Source: Modicisalibacter sp033446685
GTDB lineage: Bacteria > Pseudomonadota > Gammaproteobacteria > Pseudomonadales > Halomonadaceae
DNA length: 64,000 nt
NCBI RefSeq assembly: GCF_033446685.1
Contig: NZ_JAWQLY010000005.1
Coordinates: 124,001 to 188,000, forward strand
Reading direction: 5' to 3'
The position numbers and the translations under genes were made by a program. This document shows positions 18,264-25,940 of this stretch, piece after piece; position 1 is the stretch's first letter; each line of letters opens with the position of its first letter. The notes beneath the pieces were generated by a model that did no database searches, was not told where the DNA came from, and worked only from the letters and a program-made list of their open reading frames with translations.

Positions 18264-19420
18264 GAGTCATCTCCGGGGAGAATGGCTGAAGAACCGGCTG
18301 AGGAATCTGCGCGGGAATCGCCGCCGCCAGCGATGCGGCGGCCCTCGACGTAGACGGTGTCGACGGCCAGTTCGCGATCGAGCACGACCAGGTCGGCATG
18401 ACAGCCGTCGGCCAGCCGGCCGCGTTGGTGAAGGCCGAGGAAGTCGGCGGGATGGCGCGACACGCGCTCGCTGGCCTCTGCCAGCGACAGGCCGATAGCG
18501 ACCAGATTGCGCAGCGCCTGGTCCATGGTCAGGGTGCTGCCGGCGAGCGTGCCGTCGGCGAGGCGCACCCCGCCCAGGCACTTGGTAACCGCCTGTTCAC
18601 CGAGCCGATACTCGCCGTCGGGCATGCCGGCGGCGGCGGTCGAGTCGGTGACCGCGTAGAGCCGCGGGATGCTTCTGAGCGCGACGCGAATCGCGCCGGG
18701 ATGAACGTGCAGCAGATCGGGAATCAGCTCGGCGAAGTCGGCATGCGCCAGCGCCGCGCCGGCCATCCCCGGATGACGGTGATGCAGGCCGGTCATGGCG
18801 TTATAGAGATGCGTAAAACCGCAGGCGCCGTGTTCCATCGCCGCCACGCCCTGCTCGTAGGTGCCCAGGGTATGGCCGAGCTGCACGCGCACGCCGTGCT
18901 CGCTCAGATGGCGAATCAACGCATAGTGGCCGGAGAGCTCGGGTGCCAGGGTCACCAGGCGGATCGGCGCCAAGTCGCATAGCTCGTCGATCTCGGCGAT
19001 CTCGCCGGGCCGGGCATAGGGCGGCTGGGCGCCGAGCTTGCCGGGATTGATGTAAGGGCCCTCGAGATGCACGCCGAGAATCCGCGCGCCCTCACCGGGG
19101 GGCTTCTCCATCAAGTCACCGATCTCGCCGAGTACCCGGCGCACCTCGGCGTCGGTGGCGGTCATGGTGGTGGCCAGCAGGCTGGTGGTGCCGAAGCGCG
19201 CATGAGTGCGGGCCAGGGTGGCTACCGCCTCGCCGCCCTCCATGGTGTCGGCGCCACCGCCGCCATGCACGTGAAGGTCGACGAAACCGGGCAGTACGTA
19301 GGGCGCGTCGTTATCCGCCGGGTCCGCCGGGGCGCCGTCGATGCCCACGATGCGGCCGTCTCGCCAGTGGATCTCGCCCAGGCGCCAGCCTTCGGGGGTG
19401 AGTATGTTGCCGTAACGCAT
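18260..19420 (-). CDS. nagA: N-acetylglucosamine-6-phosphate deacetylase
   Basis: A 386-residue amidohydrolase that removes acetate from GlcNAc-6-P. The metal and catalytic residues are visible: His50 and His52 in VDLHVHGG, Glu120 in GVHLEGPYINP, His183 in QLGHT, His204 in THLYNAMT and the catalytic Asp259 in AVTDSTAAAG. The C-terminus is rich in Ser, Asp and Gly and is slightly longer than usual. It is followed by the deaminase gene with an ATGA overlap. Between it and nagR lies a ~130-base spacer that holds a tandem repeat. Confidence 0.94.
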   Translation of the reverse strand: MRYGNILTPEGWRLGEIHWRDGRIVGIDGAPADPADNDAPYVLPGFVDLHVHGGGGADTMEGGEAVATLARTHARFGTTSLLATTMTATDAEVRRVLGEIGDLMEKPPGEGARILGVHLEGPYINPGKLGAQPPYARPGEIAEIDELCDLAPIRLVTLAPELSGHYALIRHLSEHGVRVQLGHTLGTYEQGVAAMEHGACGFTHLYNAMTGLHHRHPGMAGAALAHADFAELIPDLLHVHPGAIRVALRSIPRLYAVTDSTAAAGMPDGEYRLGEQAVTKCLGGVRLADGTLAGSTLTMDQALRNLVAIGLSLAEASERVSRHPADFLGLHQRGRLADGCHADLVVLDRELAVDTVYVEGRRIAGGGDSRADSSAGSSAILPGDDS

Positions 19421-19464
19421 TGGCTTACCTTTGCAATTGCGATTCGCTGTGGTCGTCGTATCGG

Positions 19465-19571
19465 CGGCTCTCTATCTACCGCGCCCGAAACTGCGCCTAT
19501 CGGCCCGATGCAGCTCGGCTTTCTGTCTACCGCGCCCGAAACTGCGCGGCGCTATCGAGCTCGATGCAACT
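19465..19571. repeat. Tandem duplication of the nagR 3' end
   Basis: Two copies of a ~51-55 base unit: 19465-19515 and 19516-19571. The core TCTACCGCGCCCGAAACTGC is identical at 19475 and 19526; a wider 32-base stretch differs at two sites. The flank of the right copy is the coding end and stop codon of nagR, and the left copy repeats it with a few substitutions. The left copy is a partial, non-coding duplicate in the nagR-nagA spacer. Confidence 0.75.
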
Positions 19572-20292
19572 CGACCATGAAGTCGTAATAGTCGGTGCGA
19601 CAGTAGGTAACGGTGAGCTCCGCCGGGCTGCCATCGGCGAGATAGCCCAACCGGGTGACCTTGAGCAACGCCTGGCCCTCGGGCACCTCGGCCAGCGCAG
19701 CGAGCTCGGCGTCGGCGTTGACTGCGGTGAGGTGCTGCAAGGCGCGCTCTACCGCCTTGCCACGCGCTTCCAGCGTCGCGTAGAGCGAACGCTCGACTTC
19801 CTCGGGCTCGGGCAGTACCGCTTCCGGCAGGCAGCTCTCCTCCACCGCCATCACCACGTCGTCGGCCAGGCGCAGACGCCTGAGCCGGGCGATCCGGGCG
19901 TCGCCGCGCAGCCCCAGGCGCAACGCCTCTTCGGTGCTCGGCGCTTCAAGGCGCCGCGACAGCCAGCGCGAACGCGGCGTGAATCCACGCTGAGCCAGTA
20001 GTTCCGAGAAGCTCGTCAGGCGGGTCAGCGGCTGATTGAAGCGCGGCGCGATGAACGTTCCCGAGCCATGGGTGCGCCGAATCAGGCCCTGCTCGGCGAG
20101 CCTTTCGAGCGCCTTGCGGGCGGTGATGCGCGAGATCTCCAGCGTCTCGGCAAGCGTTCGCTCCGAGGGCAGCGCCTCGCCGGCCTGCCAGGCGCCCGCC
20201 TCGATGGCGTCGCCCAGTTGCCGCGCCAGCTGGTGATAGAGCGGCGTCGCCAGGTCGGGATCGAGGGTGATGCGGGCAAAACGGGGATCCAT
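19552..20292 (-). CDS. nagR: GntR/HutC-family repressor of the nag operon
   Basis: A 246-residue GntR-type regulator. The N-terminal winged helix (about 1-75) has PLYHQLARQLGDAIEAGAW, LPSERTLAETLEISRITARKAL and the wing GLIRRTHGSGTFI. The rest is the UTRA ligand-binding domain of the HutC subfamily. NagR/DasR/YvoA proteins bind GlcN-6-P or GlcNAc-6-P and repress amino-sugar genes. It is the first gene of the nag operon, so it likely controls itself. The ATG at 20292 (GGAG upstream) is preferred to a GTG at 20322 with no ribosome site. The operator candidate lies at 20351-20394. Confidence 0.88.
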   Translation of the reverse strand: MDPRFARITLDPDLATPLYHQLARQLGDAIEAGAWQAGEALPSERTLAETLEISRITARKALERLAEQGLIRRTHGSGTFIAPRFNQPLTRLTSFSELLAQRGFTPRSRWLSRRLEAPSTEEALRLGLRGDARIARLRRLRLADDVVMAVEESCLPEAVLPEPEEVERSLYATLEARGKAVERALQHLTAVNADAELAALAEVPEGQALLKVTRLGYLADGSPAELTVTYCRTDYYDFMVELHRAR

Positions 20293-20350
20293 GAACGATG
20301 CTTCTCCGCGAAGGATTGTCACTCTCGGTTAATAACCACTATAGATCCTG

Positions 20351-20394
20351 TTAAATACCAGTCAAATACCAATTGGTCTCATACTGGTATTTAA
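20351..20394. promoter_or_regulatory. Candidate NagR operator
   Basis: TTAAATACCAGT at 20351-20362 and its exact complement at 20383-20394 form a 12-base inverted repeat. The octamer AAATACCA occurs three times (20353, 20364, and inverted at 20385), and the middle holds the palindrome ACCAATTGGT at 20368-20377. ACCA/TGGT half-sites are typical of GntR/HutC repressors. It lies ~60 bases upstream of nagR and ~150 bases upstream of the divergent rnb gene. Confidence 0.7.
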
Positions 20395-20540
20395 TCCCGT
20401 AAAGTCGTGAAATTATCCGAAAAGCGCTTAGGCAGGCTGAAGAGGATGGCCTGAACGCCCGGAGACCGTGCGGCGATTGGCGGCGGCGGCCCGAATCCGT
20501 ATAGTGGCTGCTCGTTCCCGCCAACTGTACCGACTCCCCC

Positions 20541-22481
20541 ATGCTGCAGAACAACGCGCTGCTTTCGCAGCTCAAGCAACAGATCCGTGACACCACCCCG
20601 CGCGCCGAGGGTGTCATCAAGGCCACCGATCGCGGTTTCGGCTTCCTCGAGACCGACGACGGCGAGTCCTACTTCGTGCCGCCGCCCGCCATGAAGCAGG
20701 TGATTCACGGCGACCGCGTCGAGGCGATCATCAAGGAGGACGGCGACAAGAAGTCGGTGGAGCCGGAACGCCTGATCGAAGCCGGACTGGTCCGTTTCAT
20801 CGCCCGCGTGCAGAAGCGCGACGGGCGGCTCGCGGTGGTTCCCGATCACCCCTCGATCAATAATGTGCTCAAGGCGCGCATCAAGCGCAGCCTCGACGAG
20901 GACAGTATCGCCGACGGCGACTGGGTCGTCGCCCGGCTGGTACGCCATCCGCTCAAGCCCGACGATCGGGCCTTCTTCAGCCAGATCGACGAGTTGATCG
21001 CCAAGCAGGATGACCCGGCGGTGCCCTGGCGGGTGACGCTGGCTCGCCACGCTCTCGAGCAGGCCTCGCCGCAAGCCGGCAACGATTGGCCGCTGGCCGA
21101 CGAAGGGCTCGAGCGCGAAGATCTCACCGAGCGGGCGTTCTTCACCATCGACGGCGAAAAGACCCGTGACATGGACGATGCGTTGCATGTCGAGACGCGC
21201 GCCGAAGGCGGCTGGCGGCTGTGGGTGGCGATCGCCGACCCCACCGCCTACGTCGGCGAGCAACATGCCGCCGATCGCGAAGCCCGCGTGCGCGCTTTCA
21301 CGGTCTACCTGCCGGGCCAGAACGTGACCATGCTGCCCGAGGTGCTGGCCGACGATCTGTGTTCGCTCAAGGAAGGCGAAAATCGCCCCTCGTTGGCCTG
21401 CACGCTGGATATCAACGCCGACGGCAGTCTCGGCGACTACCGGTTCTTCGCCGCCCATGTACGCTCGCACGCACGGCTGGTCTACGACGATGTCTCCGAC
21501 TGGCTCGAGGGCCAGGGCGAGTGGACGCCGGGTGCCGGCATCGACGAGCAGCTCAAGGCGCTCGAGGCGCTGACCGAAGCGCGTAGTGCCTGGCGCGCCG
21601 AGCACGCATTGGTGTTCAAGGACCGCCCCGATTACGTATTCGATCTGGATGACGCCGGCAACGTGCTCGACGTGCGCATCGAGGGCCGGCGAATCGCCAA
21701 TCGCATGATCGAGGAGTCGATGATCGCCGCCAATGCCTGCTGCGCGGACCTGCTCGCCGCCAAGGTCGGCCACGGCATCTTCAACGTGCATCGCGCCTTC
21801 GAACCCGAAAAGGCCGATGCCGCGCTCGAATTCCTCACCGCTCAGCAAATCGAGGTCGAACGCGAGGCGCTCACCGAACTGCCGCGCTATCGCGAACTCA
21901 AGCGTGCGCTGGAAAGCCGCGACGATGCCTGGCTGGATGCCCGCCTGCGGCGCTTCCAGGGCTTCACCAGCATGTCGGCCCAGCCCGGCCCGCACTTCGG
22001 CCTGGGGCTTGCCGCCTACGCCACCTGGACTTCGCCGATCCGCAAGTACGGGGACATGGTCAACCATCGATTGATCAAGGGCGTGCTCAAGGGCGAGCAG
22101 GCGCCGGCCGAAGCCAGTGAGGCATTGACCGAGCAGCTCACCGAGCGGCGTAAGCTCAATCGCATGGCCGAGCGCGACGTCAAAGACTGGCTCTATGTGC
22201 GCTACCTGACCCCGGCCGCCAAGGAGCAGCGCAGCTTCGATGCCGAAATCATCAACATCAACCGCGGCGGCATGCGCGTACGCCTGACCGCCAACGGCGC
22301 GACCGCCTTCGTGCCGGCGCCGCTGATGCATAGCGAACGCGACAAGGTGGCGATCGACGACAAGGAAGGCCGCATTCGCATCGCCGACGAGGAACGCTAC
22401 AAGCTGGGCGATACACTCCAGGTGGTCTTGACCGAGGCCCGCGAGGAGACTCGCTCGCTGGTGGCGCGCCCGGCCGACTGA
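20541..22481 (+). CDS. rnb: Exoribonuclease II
   Basis: A 646-residue 3'-5' exoribonuclease close in length to E. coli RNase II (644). Two cold-shock RNA-binding domains (about 15-90 and 90-165) precede the RNB catalytic domain; Asp204, Asp210, Asp212 and Asp213 in TIDGEKTRDMDDALH correspond to the four metal/catalytic aspartates. A C-terminal S1 domain starts near 560. The N-terminus (LLSQLKQQIRDTTPRAEGV) matches RNase II rather than RNase R, which is longer. It degrades single-stranded mRNA in the cytoplasm. It is monocistronic, divergent from nagR, and ends in a strong terminator. Confidence 0.94.
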   Translation: MLQNNALLSQLKQQIRDTTPRAEGVIKATDRGFGFLETDDGESYFVPPPAMKQVIHGDRVEAIIKEDGDKKSVEPERLIEAGLVRFIARVQKRDGRLAVVPDHPSINNVLKARIKRSLDEDSIADGDWVVARLVRHPLKPDDRAFFSQIDELIAKQDDPAVPWRVTLARHALEQASPQAGNDWPLADEGLEREDLTERAFFTIDGEKTRDMDDALHVETRAEGGWRLWVAIADPTAYVGEQHAADREARVRAFTVYLPGQNVTMLPEVLADDLCSLKEGENRPSLACTLDINADGSLGDYRFFAAHVRSHARLVYDDVSDWLEGQGEWTPGAGIDEQLKALEALTEARSAWRAEHALVFKDRPDYVFDLDDAGNVLDVRIEGRRIANRMIEESMIAANACCADLLAAKVGHGIFNVHRAFEPEKADAALEFLTAQQIEVEREALTELPRYRELKRALESRDDAWLDARLRRFQGFTSMSAQPGPHFGLGLAAYATWTSPIRKYGDMVNHRLIKGVLKGEQAPAEASEALTEQLTERRKLNRMAERDVKDWLYVRYLTPAAKEQRSFDAEIININRGGMRVRLTANGATAFVPAPLMHSERDKVAIDDKEGRIRIADEERYKLGDTLQVVLTEAREETRSLVARPAD

Positions 22482-22517
22482 GCATGTTCAGCGCAGCAGG
22501 GAAGCGCACCAACGAAA

Positions 22518-22549
22518 ACGGCGGACACCAAGGTGTCCGCCGTTTTTTG
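22518..22549 (+). terminator. Terminator of rnb
   Basis: Perfect 12-base arms ACGGCGGACACC / GGTGTCCGCCGT with a two-base AA loop, followed by a run of T. It sits 36 bases after the rnb stop. An A-run on the left lets it also end transcripts from the right. Confidence 0.9.
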
Positions 22550-22570
22550 TACCTATCGCCTGCGCGATGA

Positions 22571-22792
22571 TCAGGACGTCTCTTCAGGCTCCGCCTCCCG
22601 CGAGCTCAACAGATCGCCATGGCGGTATTCCTGGCCACAATCATGACAAATGTAACGGTGCGGCACCTTGAGCAGACGTTGCCACCAACGACGCTTGATC
22701 GGATAGATTCCGTAACTCTTACAACCCGGGCATCGCAGCACGATACGCCCTCCTGTAGCAAGACAAGCCTTTGTCCCGACGAGGTCCGTCAT
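22571..22792 (-). CDS. Small zinc-ribbon protein, function unknown
   Basis: A 73-residue protein with one four-cysteine zinc ribbon: LRCPGCKSYG near 19-28 and YICHDCGQEY near 48-57. The segment between is basic and aromatic (KRRWWQRLLKVPHR). I do not recognise a named family. Its start lies 14 bases after the stop of the beta-helix gene on the same strand, so it is probably the last gene of that unit, and it runs into the bidirectional rnb terminator. No clear ribosome site precedes the ATG. It could be a nucleic-acid-binding or assembly factor, but nothing shows this. Confidence 0.6.
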   Translation of the reverse strand: MTDLVGTKACLATGGRIVLRCPGCKSYGIYPIKRRWWQRLLKVPHRYICHDCGQEYRHGDLLSSREAEPEETS

Positions 22793-22806
22793 GATCGCGA
22801 CGGCTC

Positions 22807-24447
22807 TCAGATATCTTCGATCACGATGACGGGGGCAAAACTTCGCTGCATGCCGTCCATATTGCGGATCGTATAGTCCCGGTCAGCCCCGACTTCGATG
22901 ACGCAGCCTATCCGGGCGTTACGCTGCTCGGCTGTCTTCACGACGTGGTATCCGCCAGCCGGATCGCGGCTGACGACGAACTCCTGAATGGCGTATTCAT
23001 TCCCGCCGCAGCTCGGGGCCGTGGTGATGGTGACCCGGTGGGATCGTCCGGGCTCGATCGACATCGTCTTGTGAATGTAGCCCGACCCGGCCAGCGCTCC
23101 CTCGCTGCGCCACTTGTTGACCAGGGTAGTCCCGGGGTCGCCGATCGTGTCCCCGGGCCGGGTTGTCGCATCGACGACGCTGACGTTGCCCATGGATGTG
23201 TAGGCCATTCGCCAGCCGCCCCCTACCGACACCGGAGAAATGACGCCCCGGGGTGCATTGAATTCCACCGTGATGTCCTGAGATGGCAACTGGTGGATGG
23301 TGTTGACCACGTAAATGTTGCGCGCGTAGGAGGCGTCCGTGCCGGTGGTTATGCGAATATCGGGACCGGGTTCGGCCTGGCAGTTGGCTTCGAAGTAGGC
23401 GTTGGTGAAGTTGACTCCTAGCAGGAAGACTACATCGGGATCGGACACGTCGAACTCGACGGCGATGCCTTCGTTGTATTCGAAGACGCTCTGCGGAAAC
23501 GACACGTCATAGCCGTACTGCGCATAGAAGCCACGCCGGCAATACCAGGTGTAACAATGGTCTTCACAATGCACCGAGACGCCACGGAACTGGCGCGAGA
23601 CGATAGCGGCCGCATTGAACCAACAATCCTTGAGACTCCAGTGAACCAGCCACTGCGCATCGCTGAAGATGTGGTAATTGGCCCGACCAAAGAAGACACG
23701 TTCGAAGAAAGCCTTGGCGATGGCGCCGGGTTGCTTGGCGGTGACCAGCTTGCCGAGTGAGCCGGGCGCGTTCTCGATGCTTAGATCCTTGACGAGACTG
23801 CCGTTACCGCAATTGATCAGCAGATCTCCCTTGCCGCTCAGTATCGTGGCACCGGCGCCACTGCCTATCAATTGACGACCCTCGATGTCCAGGCCCGAGA
23901 CGACGATACGACCCGCGGGCAGATGACAGGCGCCGAAAACCACCAGGCAGGCATCGATGGCCGGCGTATCGTCGCGCCCGTCGTATCGCGCCCCGAACCA
24001 GTCGGCTTGAGGGGGGCCCGATAGACGCCTCACCCAGCGTCCTCTCGATGCCGAATGCGCGCTAAAGCACGTCCCGCCATCCTCGGCCCGATGACTATCG
24101 GCATCCCAATGAAAGATCCCTCCGCCCACCATCGAGTCGTCGTGAAAGCCCTTTACGGCCACCGCCTGGCCGTTCTCTAAACGCCGGGGCTCAAGCGTGC
24201 GCATCCGCTCGACGCTAGCGATGTCGATGATTCGCTCTTCCAAGGCCTCGGCGAGCGTACGTTGCCCTAAAGATGTCGTGACGCTAGCCGACGAGAGGGC
24301 CATATCGGTCTCCGGGCTGCCCGGTAAGCGTGCACCGTTCCCGGTTGCATGGGCCCGAGCCTCGCGCTCCAACACCGGCTCTGCCGCGACCAATGCCGCC
24401 CCGGCTCCCAGTGTGCGGAGCACGAGCATCCTCCGTGACGAGTCCAT
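22807..24447 (-). CDS. Tat-signal, tailspike/pectate-lyase-like beta-helix protein
   Basis: A 546-residue predicted exported protein. Its N-terminus SSRRMLVLRTLGAGAALVAA has a twin-arginine pattern with a hydrophobic core and a likely cleavage after ARA. Residues ~95-145 (VAVKGFHDDSMVGGGIFHWD, then GGTCFS and GRWVRRLSGP) match the entry segment of phage tailspikes. WFGARYDGRDDTPAI is the start motif of pectate-lyase superfamily beta-helices. The rest is repetitive beta-structure with Asp/Asn turns and many Cys. Proteins of this build often cut or bind polysaccharide. Start chosen at ATG 24447 (GGAG upstream); the frame runs on to 24597 without family resemblance. It lies at the end of the polysaccharide locus, so the local glycan is the likely target. 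Confidence 0.7.
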   Translation of the reverse strand: MDSSRRMLVLRTLGAGAALVAAEPVLEREARAHATGNGARLPGSPETDMALSSASVTTSLGQRTLAEALEERIIDIASVERMRTLEPRRLENGQAVAVKGFHDDSMVGGGIFHWDADSHRAEDGGTCFSAHSASRGRWVRRLSGPPQADWFGARYDGRDDTPAIDACLVVFGACHLPAGRIVVSGLDIEGRQLIGSGAGATILSGKGDLLINCGNGSLVKDLSIENAPGSLGKLVTAKQPGAIAKAFFERVFFGRANYHIFSDAQWLVHWSLKDCWFNAAAIVSRQFRGVSVHCEDHCYTWYCRRGFYAQYGYDVSFPQSVFEYNEGIAVEFDVSDPDVVFLLGVNFTNAYFEANCQAEPGPDIRITTGTDASYARNIYVVNTIHQLPSQDITVEFNAPRGVISPVSVGGGWRMAYTSMGNVSVVDATTRPGDTIGDPGTTLVNKWRSEGALAGSGYIHKTMSIEPGRSHRVTITTAPSCGGNEYAIQEFVVSRDPAGGYHVVKTAEQRNARIGCVIEVGADRDYTIRNMDGMQRSFAPVIVIEDI

Positions 24448-24500
24448 GCGATTCTCCGAACGGATCGACGCCGCTGTTTCAAGGTTATGAAGCTTCGAGG

Positions 24501-25880
24501 CTATGAGGTCGGCGCGCGAACGACGGAATCGACACCGCGGCTCTCGACGCCAAACGGAGCAGCCTGCGCTTTCAGCAATGTCCAGCAGATCGTGCACAAC
24601 CCCAGATAACCGGCCAGCCCGCGTGAATCACGTAGCAACGACTGACTGAGACCGAAATCGATGAAGGCCACGACGATCACGATGCCGGAAAGCGCCAGCG
24701 TGCGTTGCCAAGCCCGTTTGGCAGACCGTAGATGGCGGGAGAACAATAGCAAGGGCACGCCATACAGCCCCGCCAGGCTGAGCACTCCCAGCATGCCGCG
24801 GCGAGCGGCCGTATCGATGAAATCACTTTGCAACTGGTCGTAGTCACTGACACCACGATCCAGTTCACCGGTCACGATACGTGCATCGCGCGCCGCCTCG
24901 AGCCTGTCCTCTCCCCACCCGGTAACGGGCCTGTCGGCGAACAGCGCGAGTCCGCCACGCCACATTTCCAGGCGCAATCCCAGCGAAGTAGCGGTCTCCC
25001 CCGCCATGTAATAGCGCTGAACGTCATCCACGGCCAAAACCAGCCGAGCAGCGACACCGGTCTGTGGCAGACAAACCACCAGGATCAGCAACGTGCCCAA
25101 TATTATGAACGGCCCCCGTACATGCCGCATGGGCAAGAATGGCTTGAAGCTGCGGTAGATCAGCCAGAACAGCAGCGGCAAGGCAACCCAGCCGCCTCGC
25201 GTGCCAGACAGTAACGAAGCGACAAACCCCGAACAGGCCGCGACGCCGAGCATTACGGTCAGCCAGCGCGCCCGTCTTCGGCTGCTTCCCAGCCGCCCGA
25301 GCATGGCAATCAGCGACAGGGCGCCTAACAACAACGCCAGATTACCGAAGGGGATGGCATTCATTGAATTGTCGGCACGCGCCAGCCCGATCCAGCCGCG
25401 TTCGTAACAAGCGATAGCACCCGCACCAAGGGTGGCCGTCAACAGGCCCAACAGCCAACCGCGCGCGCTCGGTGTATGGCACCGCAGCCAGACCAGTAGC
25501 CCCGCAGCCAGTGCCGGCCATAGCGGCAACCATCGACCATCGCCGCCTAGTGGCTGCGGCCAGACGCCGCTACGCAGCACATCGACAAGCCAAACGCCAG
25601 CAAAGACCAGCAGCGCCAGCAGCAGAAGGCCATCCTCACGGTCCAGCCGGGCTTGGCAGCGGCCGAGCGTCGCGAGGAACCCCACCGATGCCGCAAGTAA
25701 AGCCGCCAGTGGCAGGACGGCGAACCCCCAATACCAGACGATCAACAGGGCGACGAAGCCGCCGACCAGAAAAGTATTGATGGCCGACCAGACTCCCCCG
25801 GGACTTCCTCCAAGCGATGCAGAAGGCCTGGTGGCACCGCGAAGAAACCGATCGTCGTGTCGCGTTACGATCAAGTTCAT
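24501..25880 (-). CDS. O-antigen ligase / polymerase-like membrane protein
   Basis: A 459-residue protein with about eleven membrane segments and one large periplasmic loop (about 270-345). It has the Wzy_C (PF04932) pattern: LLSGTRGGWVALP, RLEMWRGGLALFADRPVTGWG and SDFIDTAARRGMLGVLSLAGL. Family members either ligate glycan to lipid A core (WaaL), polymerise repeats, or transfer glycan to protein. Which one applies cannot be told. The usual His of the H-D/N-Y motif seems replaced in SDYDQLQSD. A second, more AT-rich polymerase candidate lies at 47191-48426, so this one may be the ligase. It is 60 bases downstream of the ABC flippase gene. Confidence 0.78.
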   Translation of the reverse strand: MNLIVTRHDDRFLRGATRPSASLGGSPGGVWSAINTFLVGGFVALLIVWYWGFAVLPLAALLAASVGFLATLGRCQARLDREDGLLLLALLVFAGVWLVDVLRSGVWPQPLGGDGRWLPLWPALAAGLLVWLRCHTPSARGWLLGLLTATLGAGAIACYERGWIGLARADNSMNAIPFGNLALLLGALSLIAMLGRLGSSRRRARWLTVMLGVAACSGFVASLLSGTRGGWVALPLLFWLIYRSFKPFLPMRHVRGPFIILGTLLILVVCLPQTGVAARLVLAVDDVQRYYMAGETATSLGLRLEMWRGGLALFADRPVTGWGEDRLEAARDARIVTGELDRGVSDYDQLQSDFIDTAARRGMLGVLSLAGLYGVPLLLFSRHLRSAKRAWQRTLALSGIVIVVAFIDFGLSQSLLRDSRGLAGYLGLCTICWTLLKAQAAPFGVESRGVDSVVRAPTS

Positions 25881-25940
25881 GTCGGCAACGTCCCTTTCTC
25901 TCGCTCAGCCATCGGCACGGATCTACTTCCCCGTGACCCG

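Noticed and set aside
16651..18399. 582-codon minus-strand frame across nagF and the deaminase gene
   Set aside because: It is an out-of-frame reading across two real genes and their spacer.
19465..19571. Possible CRISPR-like repeats
   Set aside because: Only two units, one of them part of a coding end; no array and no cas genes.
20391..22331. 646-codon minus-strand frame opposite rnb
   Set aside because: Shadow of RNase II, whose catalytic aspartates are all on the plus strand.
22807..24447. Prophage tail gene
   Set aside because: No other phage gene is near, and the protein has its own export signal in place of a virion-binding domain.
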